A DNA stretch of 64,000 nt from Thalassolituus maritimus (GCF_900156675.1 NZ_FTOH01000008.1:116028-180027); one strand, 5' to 3'. Shown: positions 1 through 9,287, counted from the first letter of the stretch. The notes: generated by a model from the sequence alone, not told the origin. Made by a program: numbers and translations.

Positions 1-6
1 ATACGG

Positions 7-621
7 ATGACAGACGCAACGGAAAAGATGTCTCGCCGCGACCAGATCCTTCAGGCTCTGGCGCATATGCTGGAGTCCAATCCTGGCGGGCGGATCACAA
101 CCGCAAGCCTTGCGAAAGAAGTTGGCGTCTCGGAAGCGGCGCTCTATCGCCACTTTCCGTCGAAGGCGAAAATGTTTGAAGGCCTGATCACCTTCATCGA
201 GGATACGCTGTTTTCGCGCATCAATATGATCCTCAAGGACATCGATGGTGCACAACAACGTTGTGAAAAAACATTAGGCCTGCTGCTGACATTCGCCGAA
301 AAGAACCCTGGCATGTGCCGTCTGCTCTCAGGGGATGCGCTTGCGGGTGAAACTGAACGTCTGCGTCAGCGGATTGATCAGGTCTTTGACCGCTTCGAAC
401 TTCAGTTCAAGCAGATCCTGCGGGAAGCAGAAGTGAGGGAAGGTCTGGTACCGCAGCAGTCGCCGACAGCATTGGCGAATCTTCTGACGGCTGTAATTGA
501 AGGCCGTATACGTCAGTATGTGCGTACAGAGTTCTCGGTTCGTCCAACAGAGCACTGGCCTGCTCAATGGGCCTCTCTGAGCCAGATACTGTTGCAGGAA
601 AAAGACCTGCAGATGCCTTAA
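7..621 (+). CDS. slmA: Nucleoid occlusion factor SlmA (TetR family)
   Basis: SlmA binds specific chromosomal sites and blocks FtsZ ring assembly over the nucleoid. The 204-residue protein has the family length (E. coli 198). A TetR-type helix-turn-helix lies at about residues 30-60, with the core ASLAKEVGVSEAALYRHFPS that is characteristic of SlmA rather than of drug-efflux TetR regulators. The rest is the all-helical dimerisation domain, with CRLLSGDALAGE as a further SlmA-like segment. The start is 6 bases from the window edge, so its ribosome site and promoter cannot be judged. It converges on the DUF4124-like gene with 23 bases between the stops. A short hairpin without a T-run (640-660) spans that junction. 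Confidence 0.93.
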   Translation: MTDATEKMSRRDQILQALAHMLESNPGGRITTASLAKEVGVSEAALYRHFPSKAKMFEGLITFIEDTLFSRINMILKDIDGAQQRCEKTLGLLLTFAEKNPGMCRLLSGDALAGETERLRQRIDQVFDRFELQFKQILREAEVREGLVPQQSPTALANLLTAVIEGRIRQYVRTEFSVRPTEHWPAQWASLSQILLQEKDLQMP

Positions 622-644
622 ATCAGTAAGGCACTAACTGGCTC

Positions 645-1310
645 TCACGGATTGAGAGCCGGTAAGCGACTGTTGTCGACGTCTTCAGGTAACGTACCCG
701 CAGGGTACACAGACAATACTCTTAACCGCTGACGAATCACTCCATAATCGTGGTTCAGCGTTTCTAATTTTTCTTCCAGCTCCCGAATGGCAACCTCAGC
801 TCCCTGAATGGCGCTTTGGTAGTGGCGAATCTCGTCCACCAGCGACTCAGGCACCGCAGCTCCCCGTCGTTCTGTATTCGCAGCAGCCTGCTGCGCCTGC
901 TCTAGCTTCTCGGTAAGGTCAGTGATGCGGCGGGCCTGCAGGTCTTTTTGAGTAATGACTTCTTCCGACTTTCTATGCAATGCCCGGTCAACATCGGCAA
1001 CCGTCGAGTAGATACGCATCAGGTCTTTATCTTTTTGCTTGCGCTGCTCGATACGGACATTCCGGGCTTCCTGCTCGGCTTTCAGGCGATCCCGTTCAGC
1101 AATCTCTTCTGGTGTCAGCTCACGCGGCACGCGCTTGACCAGCATGCCACGGGAGTTCAGAACATCGTAGCCCAGAGGTGCCAGATCTGCCGGCACCGAG
1201 TCTTTAATCACGACCTGCCCATCAACATTGAACCGATAAACATTGCCTGCCGCCAGGGATGCGCATGCTAATGCGCTTAACGTAGCACCAACCAACAGCC
1301 GCCTGAACAT
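645..1310 (-). CDS. Secreted DUF4124-like coiled-coil protein
   Basis: The function is unknown. The 221-residue protein begins with a signal peptide (about residues 1-21, ending ACASLAAG). A short DUF4124-like region follows (about 22-65; VYRFNVDGQVVIKDSVP, then YDVLNSRG). Residues 65-200 are strongly charged and predicted helical/coiled coil, rich in Glu, Arg, Gln and Lys. It is therefore probably a periplasmic or envelope-associated protein. It lies 12 bases downstream of pyrE on the same strand and is probably co-transcribed. Similar proteins occur near pyrE in pseudomonads; that is from memory, not from a search. Confidence 0.7.
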   Translation of the reverse strand: MFRRLLVGATLSALACASLAAGNVYRFNVDGQVVIKDSVPADLAPLGYDVLNSRGMLVKRVPRELTPEEIAERDRLKAEQEARNVRIEQRKQKDKDLMRIYSTVADVDRALHRKSEEVITQKDLQARRITDLTEKLEQAQQAAANTERRGAAVPESLVDEIRHYQSAIQGAEVAIRELEEKLETLNHDYGVIRQRLRVLSVYPAGTLPEDVDNSRLPALNP

Positions 1311-1322
1311 AGATCTCCCGGA

Positions 1323-1970
1323 TTACTTAACGCCGTATTGATCCCGATATGCAGCAATCGCGTCTGCGTATTGCGCCAGCTCAGGATTTCCAGAGACATA
1401 ATCTAGCACCTGATTCAGGCCTACGATACTGGCAACAGTGATACCGAAGTCACGTTCTACCTCTTGAATGGCAGATAATTCGCCCTGACCGCGCTCCTGA
1501 CGGTCAAGAGCAATCAACGCCGCGGCTGGCGTCGCACCGTCAGCTGCGTTGATCATTGTCATCACTTCACGGATGGCCGTGCCAGCGGTGATAACGTCGT
1601 CTACAATCAGAACACGGCCTTCAAGCGGAGCACCCACCAGATTTCCACCCTCACCATGCGTCTTTGCCTCTTTGCGGTTAAAGACGTACGGAAGGTCTTT
1701 CTGGTATTGATCTGCAAGCGCGATGGATAAAGCAGCAGACAAAGGGATACCCTTGTATGCAGGGCCAAAGACAACGTCGTACTCAATACCGGAGTCTTCT
1801 AACGCTGCCGCATAAAAACGACCCAGGCGAGCAAGAGCAGAACCCGTGTTAAACAAACCGGCATTAAAGAAGTAAGGACTGATGCGTCCGGATTTAAGAG
1901 TGAACTCACCAAAACGTAGTACACCCTGCTGGATAGCAAATTCGATAAACTCTTTCTGATAGGTTTGCAT
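1323..1970 (-). CDS. pyrE: Orotate phosphoribosyltransferase
   Basis: PyrE converts orotate and PRPP to orotidine 5'-monophosphate in cytoplasmic pyrimidine synthesis. The PRPP-binding signature [13 protein letters not shown] is intact, and the segments [16 protein letters not shown] and [10 protein letters not shown] match the family. I chose the start at 1970 (MQTYQKEF) because it gives 215 residues, close to the E. coli length of 213. A further in-frame Met 11 codons upstream would add a tail unlike the family. AGGA lies a few bases before the chosen ATG. The gene is divergent from crc, and this pairing is conserved in Pseudomonas. Confidence 0.96.
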   Translation of the reverse strand: MQTYQKEFIEFAIQQGVLRFGEFTLKSGRISPYFFNAGLFNTGSALARLGRFYAAALEDSGIEYDVVFGPAYKGIPLSAALSIALADQYQKDLPYVFNRKEAKTHGEGGNLVGAPLEGRVLIVDDVITAGTAIREVMTMINAADGATPAAALIALDRQERGQGELSAIQEVERDFGITVASIVGLNQVLDYVSGNPELAQYADAIAAYRDQYGVK

Positions 1971-2142
1971 AAGGAATCCTGAATTGTCGTCGTGGGCCAG
2001 CAATGAAAATTAAGAAGAACAGGCGATCCAGCCGGGTTATCTCCTGTTTTCGCAAGACCCGTAGCCATATTGGTGCCACAGAAGAGTGCAGCGGCCTAAT
2101 TGGATGCGGTATGATACACCCATCGATAACCGGGAACCATGT

Positions 2143-2919
2143 ATGAGGATAATCACACTTCACGTTGACGGACTGGAACAGGCAGTAAAAAACGGCCTGT
2201 ATCAGTGGCTGAGCAGTGCCGATGTTGACGTCGTTGCCATACAGAACCTCAAGGCAAAAGAGTATCAGCTGTCTGATGACGTGCTCTACCCGGAAGGATT
2301 CAACGCGTACTTTTTCGATGCTGCTGAAGACAACTACAGTGGTGTCGCGATCCTGACCCGCGATGTTCCCAAGGCCATCATGACGGGATTAGCCCACGCC
2401 GAGTGGGATATGCAGGGCCGTTTTATCCAGGCGGACTTCGACCACGTCAGCGTGGCTTCTGTTCTGTTCCCAACGATTGATGAGCACAACACACTCGAAG
2501 ACAAGCTGGAGTTCCAGCAGGTATTTCTTGAACACCTGCAGAAGACCCGACGCAAACGCCGCGAGTTTATTTTCTGTGGCAATTTCGAAGCGGCTCATAA
2601 AACCGTCGATATTCAGGACTGGAAAAACGCTCAGGATACCCCGGGATTTATGCCCGAAGAGCGTGCGTGGTTTGATCAGATATTCGGACCAGTCGAGTTT
2701 ACCGATGCCTTCCGTGAAGCGAATTTTGGCGAGAATCAGTTTACCTGGTGGCCAGATGAAGAAAGTCAGCGGCGCGATCAGAGTGGCTGGCGTATCGACT
2801 ATCAGATCTGCACGCCCGGAGTGCGCCAGTATGTCGTTGAAGCCCGCATCGAGAAAGCACCTCAGTTTGGTAAACATGCTGCTGTGATGATCGAATACGA
2901 GTTTGACGAAGAGATATGA
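2143..2919 (+). CDS. crc: Catabolite repression control protein Crc-like (degenerate ExoIII fold)
   Basis: This 258-residue protein belongs to the exonuclease III / endonuclease-exonuclease-phosphatase fold but resembles Pseudomonas Crc, which acts with Hfq to repress translation of catabolic mRNAs. Crc-like segments include KTRRKRREFIFCG and TPGFMPEERAWFDQIFG. Most ExoIII active-site positions are changed: Asn7 is His (LHVDG), the metal Glu is Asn (IQNLK), the D-x-N pair is N-x-E (CGNFEAAH), and Asp before the final His is Lys (GKHAAV). Asp in WRIDYQ remains. The start at 2143 (MRIITLHVDG) matches Crc; an upstream in-frame ATG at 2086 would add an unrelated tail. The pyrE-crc-rph context supports the call. 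Role in carbon control here is inferred. Confidence 0.85.
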   Translation: MRIITLHVDGLEQAVKNGLYQWLSSADVDVVAIQNLKAKEYQLSDDVLYPEGFNAYFFDAAEDNYSGVAILTRDVPKAIMTGLAHAEWDMQGRFIQADFDHVSVASVLFPTIDEHNTLEDKLEFQQVFLEHLQKTRRKRREFIFCGNFEAAHKTVDIQDWKNAQDTPGFMPEERAWFDQIFGPVEFTDAFREANFGENQFTWWPDEESQRRDQSGWRIDYQICTPGVRQYVVEARIEKAPQFGKHAAVMIEYEFDEEI

Positions 2920-2962
2920 GCGCTCTGATTCTCAGGTGCAGAGTGATCGTTTGAGCGATAGT

Positions 2963-2992
2963 GAAAAGGCCAGCGGATCTGCTGGCCTTTTT
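2963..2992. terminator. Bidirectional rho-independent terminator between crc and rph
   Basis: A stem GAAAAGGCCAGC pairs with GCTGGCCTTTTTC around a six-base loop. T-runs flank it on both strands, and it sits between the convergent stops of crc and rph. Confidence 0.85.
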
Positions 2993-2996
2993 CATA

Positions 2997-3713
2997 TCAG
3001 GATGACAGAGCCGCCTTCTGTAGCTCGGACAATTCACCGATAGCCTTCTGAGCATGAGCCAGCATGGCATTCAGCTCTTCTGCAGAGAAAGCTTCCCCTT
3101 CCGCAGTGCCCTGAATCTCTACGTAACCGCCTTTCTCGGTCATGATGACGTTCAGGTCCGTTTCAGCCGTTGAGTCTTCGGCGTAATCCAGATCTAACAC
3201 GGCCTCACCGTTATAGATACCAACCGACACAGCAGCGATCATCTGCTTCAGTGGCTCACCTTTTACCTTGCCGTTTTCTTTCAGCCAGTTAATGGCATCG
3301 GCAAGAGCCACACAGGCACCCGTGATCGATGCGGTACGGGTGCCACCGTCGGCCTGAATGACATCACAGTCGATGGTGATGGTGTTTTCGCCCAGAGCTT
3401 CAAGGTCGACTGCTGCGCGCAGGCTACGGCCAATCAGGCGGGAAATCTCAACAGTACGCCCCTGCTGCTTACCTTTGGCGGCTTCACGGATCATGCGCGA
3501 ACCGGTAGAGCGTGGCAGCATACCGTATTCAGCGGTGACCCAACCCTGGCCCTGACCACGCAGGAAAGGTGGCACTTTGGTTTCCGCACTGGCAGTACAG
3601 ATGACTTTGGTGTCGCCAAACTCCACCAGCACGGAGCCCTCGGCATGCTTAGTGTAGTTCCGGGTGATGCGTACTTCTCTTAACTGATCCAGTGCGCGGC
3701 CGCTTGGTCTCAT
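2997..3713 (-). CDS. rph: Ribonuclease PH
   Basis: RNase PH is a phosphorolytic 3'-5' exoribonuclease that trims tRNA 3' ends and acts as a hexamer. The 238-residue length equals that of the E. coli enzyme. [16 protein letters not shown] at the N-terminus, the [19 protein letters not shown] segment and the [19 protein letters not shown] phosphate-site region are family hallmarks. The start at 3713 is set by homology and by AGAGGA six bases upstream; an in-frame ATG 24 codons earlier is less likely. It converges on crc across a shared terminator. A possible -10 (TATACT) lies at 3768-3773 on the minus strand. Confidence 0.96.
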   Translation of the reverse strand: MRPSGRALDQLREVRITRNYTKHAEGSVLVEFGDTKVICTASAETKVPPFLRGQGQGWVTAEYGMLPRSTGSRMIREAAKGKQQGRTVEISRLIGRSLRAAVDLEALGENTITIDCDVIQADGGTRTASITGACVALADAINWLKENGKVKGEPLKQMIAAVSVGIYNGEAVLDLDYAEDSTAETDLNVIMTEKGGYVEIQGTAEGEAFSAEELNAMLAHAQKAIGELSELQKAALSS

Positions 3714-4159
3714 AGTTTGTCCTCTGTATTTATAGCTTGTGTATCTGTGGCTTCTGTCACAGCGCGCAGTATACAGAGAATCCATTCAGTTATTCAGTGT
3801 TGTGAAATTGAAAAAACGTTTTTCCTACAGAGCCAGCTGACTACAAAACACACCTTAAACATCCGCATGGAGTAACAATAGGTTTTATTTTGTTTCGCTA
3901 TGTATTTATGTTTCCAAATGTAACTGTAATTAGTGCAATGAATTCAGCAACTACTAATAAATCTCTCAATTTTTAAATAACAATCTCTCACCTTCGATAA
4001 CACAAACAAACATATCGCCATAGTTCGCAACGATATATTCCACTCAGAACACCTCCTTCAGCAGGAGTGTTACAAACAACGTGAAACGTCGACATCGCCA
4101 TATCTGAGTTTTCTATGCCATCGACAGCACGCAACTTATGAACAATTTGAGTTCTGACT
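3714..4159. other. AT-rich intergenic region between divergent rph and the OmpA-family gene
   Basis: I see no gene in these 446 bases. It is clearly AT-richer than its neighbours. It holds a 12-base palindrome AAAAACGTTTTT (3812-3823) and a hairpin AACACCTCCT / AGGAGTGTT with a 5-base loop and one bulge (4048-4071), about 90 bases before the OmpA-family start. The hairpin lacks a T-run and may be a leader structure. Promoters for both flanking genes should lie here, but no -35/-10 pair is convincing. AT-rich character at an insertion into a conserved gene order would fit an acquired junction; that is inference. Confidence 0.5.
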
Positions 4160-5311
4160 ATGGATATACAAAAAACAGCACTTATTTGCGCCATCACTCT
4201 GATGCCCTCAATGGCAATAGCGGATGACCACGAACATGAATGGCCAGAGAGCTACACCAGCTTGGGCCTCGAGTACAACTACACCCTCATCGCTGAGGGT
4301 CGTACTGAGGATACCGACGATAACATCACGGATTTCCACGGCTACGGAATCAACCTCGCACACCAGTACAACTCTCTACTGAGCCTGTATGCCCAGGCAG
4401 CTATGGCAGAGAGCGAAACCACCGAATCAGATGCTGACATTGATGTGGAATCTTACTCCGTCGGCCTCAGGGTTCACCCGACTGCGTTTCATTATGGTGA
4501 TTGGCGGGCATTCGCTGGCGGCGGCTATAAATACAGTAATTACGACATCGCATCGAATACCTTAATTGGCAGCAACGAAGTCAGCGAAAACGCCCTCTTC
4601 GCTGAAGCTGGCTTGCAGAAACTGATATTCGATCAACGCTTTATTGCTGAAGCAGGCATACGTGCGATTGGTGAACTTCAGGATACTTATCTCGATTTCC
4701 AACCGTTTCTGGGTGTATCGGTCCTTTTCGGTCGCAGCTACCCCAAATCAATGGAGCCAGTGGTTCTCGATAGTGACAACGATGGCGTCGTTGACGGTGA
4801 CGATCAATGCCCCAATACGCCAGCAGGTGCTGTCGTTGACGCGACCGGATGTGAAGAAAAAGACTCTGATATGGACGGCGTCCTCGACAAAGATGATGCC
4901 TGTCCTGATACACCACAGGGCGCAAAAGTAGACGCTCAGGGTTGTGCAGAAAAACTGACTGTCGAAGTACGGGAAAATCTCTATATCGCCTTTCCGAGCA
5001 ATAGCTCTGCCGTGCCACAGGAATCCGTCAAAGAACTTAAGAATATTGCACGCTTGATGAAGGAATACCCTTCAACAGAACTCCAGGTGTTCGGCCATAC
5101 GGACAGCCGCGGTTCAGCAAGCTACAACATGCAACTTTCAGATGCCCGCGCCAGTGCTGTAAGAAAAGTGCTTTCAGCGGAATACGACATCTCGTTAACC
5201 CGAATTAACTCTCAGGGTATGGGCGAAACTGCACCCGTCGCCACTAACGACACGCCCGAAGGGCGCGCTGAGAACCGCCGAGTGGAACTGGTTCTGCGCC
5301 AGCCTGAATAA
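4160..5311 (+). CDS. OmpA-family outer membrane protein with thrombospondin type 3 linker
   Basis: This is probably an outer-membrane beta-barrel tethered to peptidoglycan. The 383-residue protein has a signal peptide (cleavage about after SMAIA, residue 21) and a beta-barrel-like region to about residue 198. Two calcium-type thrombospondin-3 repeats follow (DSDNDGVVDGDDQCPNTP; DSDMDGVLDKDDACPDTP). The C-terminal OmpA domain (about 270-383) contains VFGHTDSRGSASYNMQLSDA, which holds the residues that bind diaminopimelate in this family. The ribosome site is weak. It sits 14 bases before the lipoprotein gene and is probably co-transcribed with it. The pair interrupts the usual rph-yicC order. 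Confidence 0.88.
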   Translation: MDIQKTALICAITLMPSMAIADDHEHEWPESYTSLGLEYNYTLIAEGRTEDTDDNITDFHGYGINLAHQYNSLLSLYAQAAMAESETTESDADIDVESYSVGLRVHPTAFHYGDWRAFAGGGYKYSNYDIASNTLIGSNEVSENALFAEAGLQKLIFDQRFIAEAGIRAIGELQDTYLDFQPFLGVSVLFGRSYPKSMEPVVLDSDNDGVVDGDDQCPNTPAGAVVDATGCEEKDSDMDGVLDKDDACPDTPQGAKVDAQGCAEKLTVEVRENLYIAFPSNSSAVPQESVKELKNIARLMKEYPSTELQVFGHTDSRGSASYNMQLSDARASAVRKVLSAEYDISLTRINSQGMGETAPVATNDTPEGRAENRRVELVLRQPE

Positions 5312-5325
5312 AACCGGAGATACTT

Positions 5326-7257
5326 ATGAAAAAGCCTGATTTTAAAACCTCACTAACCTTGCTGGCTGCAGTCGTTCTGACCGCGTGTGGCGGCAACGGT
5401 TCAGATTCGGAAGGCCGACTGGGAAGTAACGAATCCGCCATTACCGATCCGGTGGGTTCAGACCAGACCGACGGAGCCGTAGGCAACGGTGATGACAACG
5501 GCGCACCTGGTACTGTAGATCCAGTGTGCTCAGGGGAGAGCCAGTTCGCGGTTACAGAATTCATCCCGGCCAATGCAGCTGAAAATGTTTCTATCGCAAC
5601 GAGTATCCGGGTGACCTTTAACACGGACCTGGACGAAGACTCTGTTGATGCAACGTCTGCTTTCCTCTCTGGTGGCAGCGCAGGCTCGATTGATGCCAGC
5701 CTGTCTGTCAACGGCAACGCATTGCTCATCAATCCTGTCACCGGCCTGGAAGAGGATACTCTTTACACCGTAAATATCGGTGCGGGCATCTCAGCAGCGT
5801 GCAGTGAAAATATCGCGCTAGGGACAGATGCATCCTCTGACTTCACTACCGGTGGGCAGGAAGATGAGGATACAACGTCCCCTGAAGTATTAGTTTCCAC
5901 ACCAGATTTAATGGGATTATTACCTGTCGATATTACCCTGGTTATTGATTTCTCAGAGCCTCTCGACAGTAGCACCGTAAACTTCGACAGCATTTATGTT
6001 ATTCCTGTCGACAGTGAAGGTTCGCCAATTCCAGGTAGCGGAAAAATTGAAGGTGAGTTCTCATTCGATGGGAGCCGCGTCCTCTTTACTCCGAGTGAAC
6101 CGCTGAATGGTGAAAGCTTTTACCTGTTGGAAATTAATACCAATATTGAAGATCTTAGCGGTAATCCACTCGCAGTAATCAGCACAAATATCTTCCGTAC
6201 TGAGAGCCTGACTGCGGTTATTGAAGGAATACTCGGGGGTGGATCTGGCGACAATCCATTAGCTGACCTGCAAGCTGCACTCGAAGATCTGGCCGGAAAC
6301 CTTCTTACTATTGTTGAAAATGGTACAGAAGAGCCCGGTGATGAGGGCGGCAATGAAGGAGGAGACGGCGGTGTGCCAACCGATCCTCAGGCTCTGTTCG
6401 AGCTGCCATTAACCCTGGCTGCATTGATTGCTGCAGGCTCAGAAGAACTGCTCGCCCTGACTGGTTTGTCTGAAGAAGATCTTGGCGACCTCGACAACTT
6501 TGCGGACCTCCTCGACCCGTCGATATTGGCGCAGCTACAGGATCTGCTTACCCAGTTTGCAGATGACCCTCAGAACTTCGATCTGCTCGAAGCCTTTAAT
6601 TCGGGTGACTACGACCTCGTTATTCTGGAGATCTTCCCATTATTGGTAGATGGCGAGCTGACGCCAGAACGACTGACCGAATTCAGCTCAGTACTGATCG
6701 CTGTTTGTGATCCAAAGGGCAACGCTACAGGTACAGAAGCAGCATGTACTCTGTCAGTAAACATAGGCTTCGGTAGCTTCAGCGAAGGCGTTCAGCAAGC
6801 TTTTGCCGACGCACTGACTAACGGCGACCCGGCGGCACTGGCTCAGTCCTTCCTGACGATTGGTGAGCTTGTCTTCAGCGAAGGGGGACTGGTTGATATT
6901 CAAGTTCTGGATGACAGTGGCCTGCCTCTGCCAGAAGCACTCGAAGAGCCGCTCGTTGACCTGCTGGATCAAATCGGTCAGCTACCTGTTCTGGGTTCAC
7001 TGACCAATCAGGAGGATATTACCCGGTTAGTTGATGTTGAAGTTCTCAAGACGTCACTGGCTACGGTTGAAGCAGGTAAATTGCTCTCTCTGACTGTGAT
7101 TTCAGAAGATTTGCTGAAAGCTGGCGCACTGACCGATCCGAATCTCGATCTCGGATTATTACAGGTGGGCGGTGAACTTATTGATGCACTTTCAGACGCA
7201 GGTCTTGAGCCATTATTTGACGGCTTATGCAGCATTCGTCTGTTGTGCACAGACTGA
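5326..7257 (+). CDS. Large lipoprotein with two bacterial Ig-like (Big_5-type) domains
   Basis: Function unknown. The lipobox LTAC places the acylated cysteine at residue 21 and no Asp follows at +2, so outer-membrane sorting is likely. Two SbsA/Big_5-like Ig domains lie at about residues 66-175 (starting FIPANAAENVSIATSIRVTF) and 185-290 (PEVLVSTPDLMG...LVIDFSEPL...LSGNPLA). A Gly/Glu-rich linker near 338-350 leads into a 290-residue region rich in Leu, Asp and Glu that I do not recognise. The protein is acidic. It is translationally close to the OmpA-family gene (14-base gap, GGAG upstream of ATG), suggesting that both act at the same surface, perhaps in adhesion or envelope structure. Confidence 0.75.
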   Translation: MKKPDFKTSLTLLAAVVLTACGGNGSDSEGRLGSNESAITDPVGSDQTDGAVGNGDDNGAPGTVDPVCSGESQFAVTEFIPANAAENVSIATSIRVTFNTDLDEDSVDATSAFLSGGSAGSIDASLSVNGNALLINPVTGLEEDTLYTVNIGAGISAACSENIALGTDASSDFTTGGQEDEDTTSPEVLVSTPDLMGLLPVDITLVIDFSEPLDSSTVNFDSIYVIPVDSEGSPIPGSGKIEGEFSFDGSRVLFTPSEPLNGESFYLLEINTNIEDLSGNPLAVISTNIFRTESLTAVIEGILGGGSGDNPLADLQAALEDLAGNLLTIVENGTEEPGDEGGNEGGDGGVPTDPQALFELPLTLAALIAAGSEELLALTGLSEEDLGDLDNFADLLDPSILAQLQDLLTQFADDPQNFDLLEAFNSGDYDLVILEIFPLLVDGELTPERLTEFSSVLIAVCDPKGNATGTEAACTLSVNIGFGSFSEGVQQAFADALTNGDPAALAQSFLTIGELVFSEGGLVDIQVLDDSGLPLPEALEEPLVDLLDQIGQLPVLGSLTNQEDITRLVDVEVLKTSLATVEAGKLLSLTVISEDLLKAGALTDPNLDLGLLQVGGELIDALSDAGLEPLFDGLCSIRLLCTD

Positions 7258-7307
7258 ATTGGGCGAAGCCCAGCACCTCGGGGCCAGGGAAGCCCCACTC
7301 CACACTC

Positions 7308-7329
7308 GGGGGCTTCGGCCCCCTTTTTT
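7308..7329 (+). terminator. Rho-independent terminator after the lipoprotein gene
   Basis: A six-pair stem GGGGGC/GCCCCC closed by a TTCG tetraloop is followed directly by six T. It ends the OmpA-lipoprotein unit. Confidence 0.92.
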
Positions 7330-7447
7330 ATGTGCATTCGTTTTGTACGCTTTAGTTTTTTTACTCGAGCAGACCAGGCACCATCCCCTCGTGTATTTGG
7401 CAGTGAACTACTAAACTAACGGCCTGACCATCCGTATCGAGGTTTGT

Positions 7448-8311
7448 ATGGCCCTTAGCATGACAGCGTTTTCCAGAAGTAACGTAGACACAGATTCTGG
7501 CCGGATCACCTGGGAAATCCGCTCAGTAAACAGTCGCTATCTGGAGCTTCATTTTCGTCTGCCTGATGAATTTCGCGATATGGAACCAGCTCTTCGTGAG
7601 TGCATTAAGTCCAGATTAAACCGCGGTAAAGTTGAAGTATTCCTGCGCTTTCAGCCATCCCAGAAACAGCAGAACTTACAGGTTAATCAGGACCTCGTTG
7701 CTTCACTGAATGATGCAGCGGATAAAGTTCATGAAGTGATCGGCCCGGGAAATGCGTTAGATGCGCTGAAAATTCTGCAGTGGCCAGGCGTATTAGAAAG
7801 CACAACAACTGATATCAAAGCGCTTCAGAAAAACGCGTTAGGTTCATTCGACGAATGTCTCGAGTCGTTAATTATTGCGCGTAAGCGTGAAGGTGATTCC
7901 CTCAAAGAACTGATACAACAACGCTGTGACGCAGCACGTAATCTTTCTGAGCAAGCTGATAAAATTATACCTGAAGCCCTTGCCGCTCAACGCACTCACC
8001 TGTTGAGCAAACTCAATGAGTTGATCGAAAATCCGGATACCGAACGCCTCGAGCAGGAAATGGTGTTACTCGCACAAAAAGCCGACATTGCAGAAGAAAC
8101 CGATCGGCTGCGCACCCATATCGATGAAGTTCTCAATATTCTGCAACGTGAAGAGCCCATTGGCCGACGTCTGGACTTTATGATGCAGGAGTTAAATCGT
8201 GAGGCGAATACGCTTTCATCTAAGGCAATGCGCACCGAACTGACACGCATTGCAGTTGACCTTAAAGTGTTGATCGAGCAGATGCGTGAACAGGTTCAGA
8301 ATATTGAGTAA
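7448..8311 (+). CDS. yicC: YicC family endoribonuclease
   Basis: YicC-family proteins are metal-dependent endoribonucleases involved in small RNA turnover. The 287-residue protein fits the family length. The N-terminal MALSMTAFSRS and SVNSRYLELHFRLPDE, and the C-terminal FMMQELNREANTLSSKA, are its signatures. A GAGG sequence precedes the ATG. The gene lies between rph and gmk as in pseudomonads, though separated from them by two inserted cassettes. It converges on the LysR gene with 24 bases between stops and no clear terminator. Confidence 0.93.
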   Translation: MALSMTAFSRSNVDTDSGRITWEIRSVNSRYLELHFRLPDEFRDMEPALRECIKSRLNRGKVEVFLRFQPSQKQQNLQVNQDLVASLNDAADKVHEVIGPGNALDALKILQWPGVLESTTTDIKALQKNALGSFDECLESLIIARKREGDSLKELIQQRCDAARNLSEQADKIIPEALAAQRTHLLSKLNELIENPDTERLEQEMVLLAQKADIAEETDRLRTHIDEVLNILQREEPIGRRLDFMMQELNREANTLSSKAMRTELTRIAVDLKVLIEQMREQVQNIE

Positions 8312-8335
8312 TTACTGTCGGGTTTTAACTGCTTT

Positions 8336-9220
8336 TTACGATTTATCCCAGGAAGGCACACCCGAAAAGTAATCACTCAGGGAATCGATAAATGCCCGCA
8401 CTTTGCTGGATAACAAAGTGCGGTGTGCATACACAGCGTACAGGGCAATGGGCTCCGGTGCTTCTTGTTTGAGTATTTCCACCAGGCGTCCATCAGCCAG
8501 TGCAGCCCCTGAGATAAAAGTCGGCTGCATCACAATGCCCGCGCCCACAATTGCGGCATTGTTCAGAACTTCACCGTTATTACAGCTGAACTGATTACCA
8601 CGCTGAATCCCGGCCTGGCGCAACTGCTCATCTTCTACATAGCTGTAATGAAGAAAACAATGTTGGGGCAACTCTGCTACCGATGTCGGCTCGCCGTATT
8701 TTTTCAGATACTCAGGTGATGCGCAGTATGCCAGACGGATCTCTGTGAGTTTCCGAGCCACCAGGGACGAGTCTTTCAGGTGTCCGATACGCAAGGCAAC
8801 ATCAAAGCCTTCGTCGATGATGTCCACCTTACGGTCGTTTAACTGAAGATCGATAGCCACTTCCGGGTTCTCCCGTTGGAACAACACCAGCGGCTCGGCC
8901 AGGTGCAGGCTCGCGAACGACACGGGGGCTGCAATTCTCAGCAGGCCCCGTGCCTGAGCCTGAAGGTCACCAGCCTGACTCTCCATATCGTCAATATCCG
9001 ACAGAATCTGCTGGGCCTGCTGGACGTAGCGTTCTCCCGCCTCGGTCAGGTGAATACGCCGCGTGGTGCGGTTAAGAAGCCGCACGCCAAGGTGCTCTTC
9101 CAATTGCGCAACGTATTTACTGACTAGCTGCGGCGACATCGCCAGACGCTCCGCAGCCCGGGTAAAGCTACCCTCATGCACCACGCTGACCAGCGTGCGC
9201 ATCGCTTCTATTCGATCCAT
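8336..9220 (-). CDS. LysR family transcriptional regulator
   Basis: A 294-residue LysR regulator: winged helix-turn-helix at about residues 1-60 (MDRIEAMRTLVSVVHEGSF, SPQLVSKYVAQLEEHLGVRL) and a substrate-binding domain at about 88-290. The overall pattern is of the large DNA-binding subgroup that often controls adjacent redox or quinone-related genes. I chose the start at 9220 because MDRIEAM begins the domain and GGA lies a few bases upstream; an ATG eight codons earlier is possible. It is divergent from doxX, and a perfect palindrome (9261-9287) lies between them, so it probably controls the DoxX/dioxygenase pair and itself. The inducer is unknown. Confidence 0.9.
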   Translation of the reverse strand: MDRIEAMRTLVSVVHEGSFTRAAERLAMSPQLVSKYVAQLEEHLGVRLLNRTTRRIHLTEAGERYVQQAQQILSDIDDMESQAGDLQAQARGLLRIAAPVSFASLHLAEPLVLFQRENPEVAIDLQLNDRKVDIIDEGFDVALRIGHLKDSSLVARKLTEIRLAYCASPEYLKKYGEPTSVAELPQHCFLHYSYVEDEQLRQAGIQRGNQFSCNNGEVLNNAAIVGAGIVMQPTFISGAALADGRLVEILKQEAPEPIALYAVYAHRTLLSSKVRAFIDSLSDYFSGVPSWDKS

Positions 9221-9260
9221 ATGCGATCCAGACCTCTCCGACACAGTTAATGCAGCCCAA

Positions 9261-9287
9261 TTATTATCAACGAATCATTGATAATAA
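9261..9287. promoter_or_regulatory. Perfect inverted repeat, probable LysR operator
   Basis: TTATTATCAA and TTGATAATAA are exact 10-base inverted arms around a 7-base spacer, 41 bases before the LysR ATG and 85 before the DoxX ATG. It fits the T-N11-A layout of LysR binding sites. A weak downstream promoter for doxX (TTAATC, 17 bases, TAAAGT) can be drawn. Confidence 0.6.

Noticed and set aside
640..660. Terminator between slmA and the DUF4124-like gene
   Set aside because: The stem is good, but there is no T-run on either strand and part of it codes for the C-terminus of the minus-strand gene.
2143..2919. Functional exonuclease III (xthA)
   Set aside because: Most catalytic and metal-binding residues are substituted and the sequence is closer to Crc.
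3714..3785. Longer RNase PH from an ATG at 3785
   Set aside because: The extra 24 residues are not part of the family, and AGAGGA precedes the shorter start.
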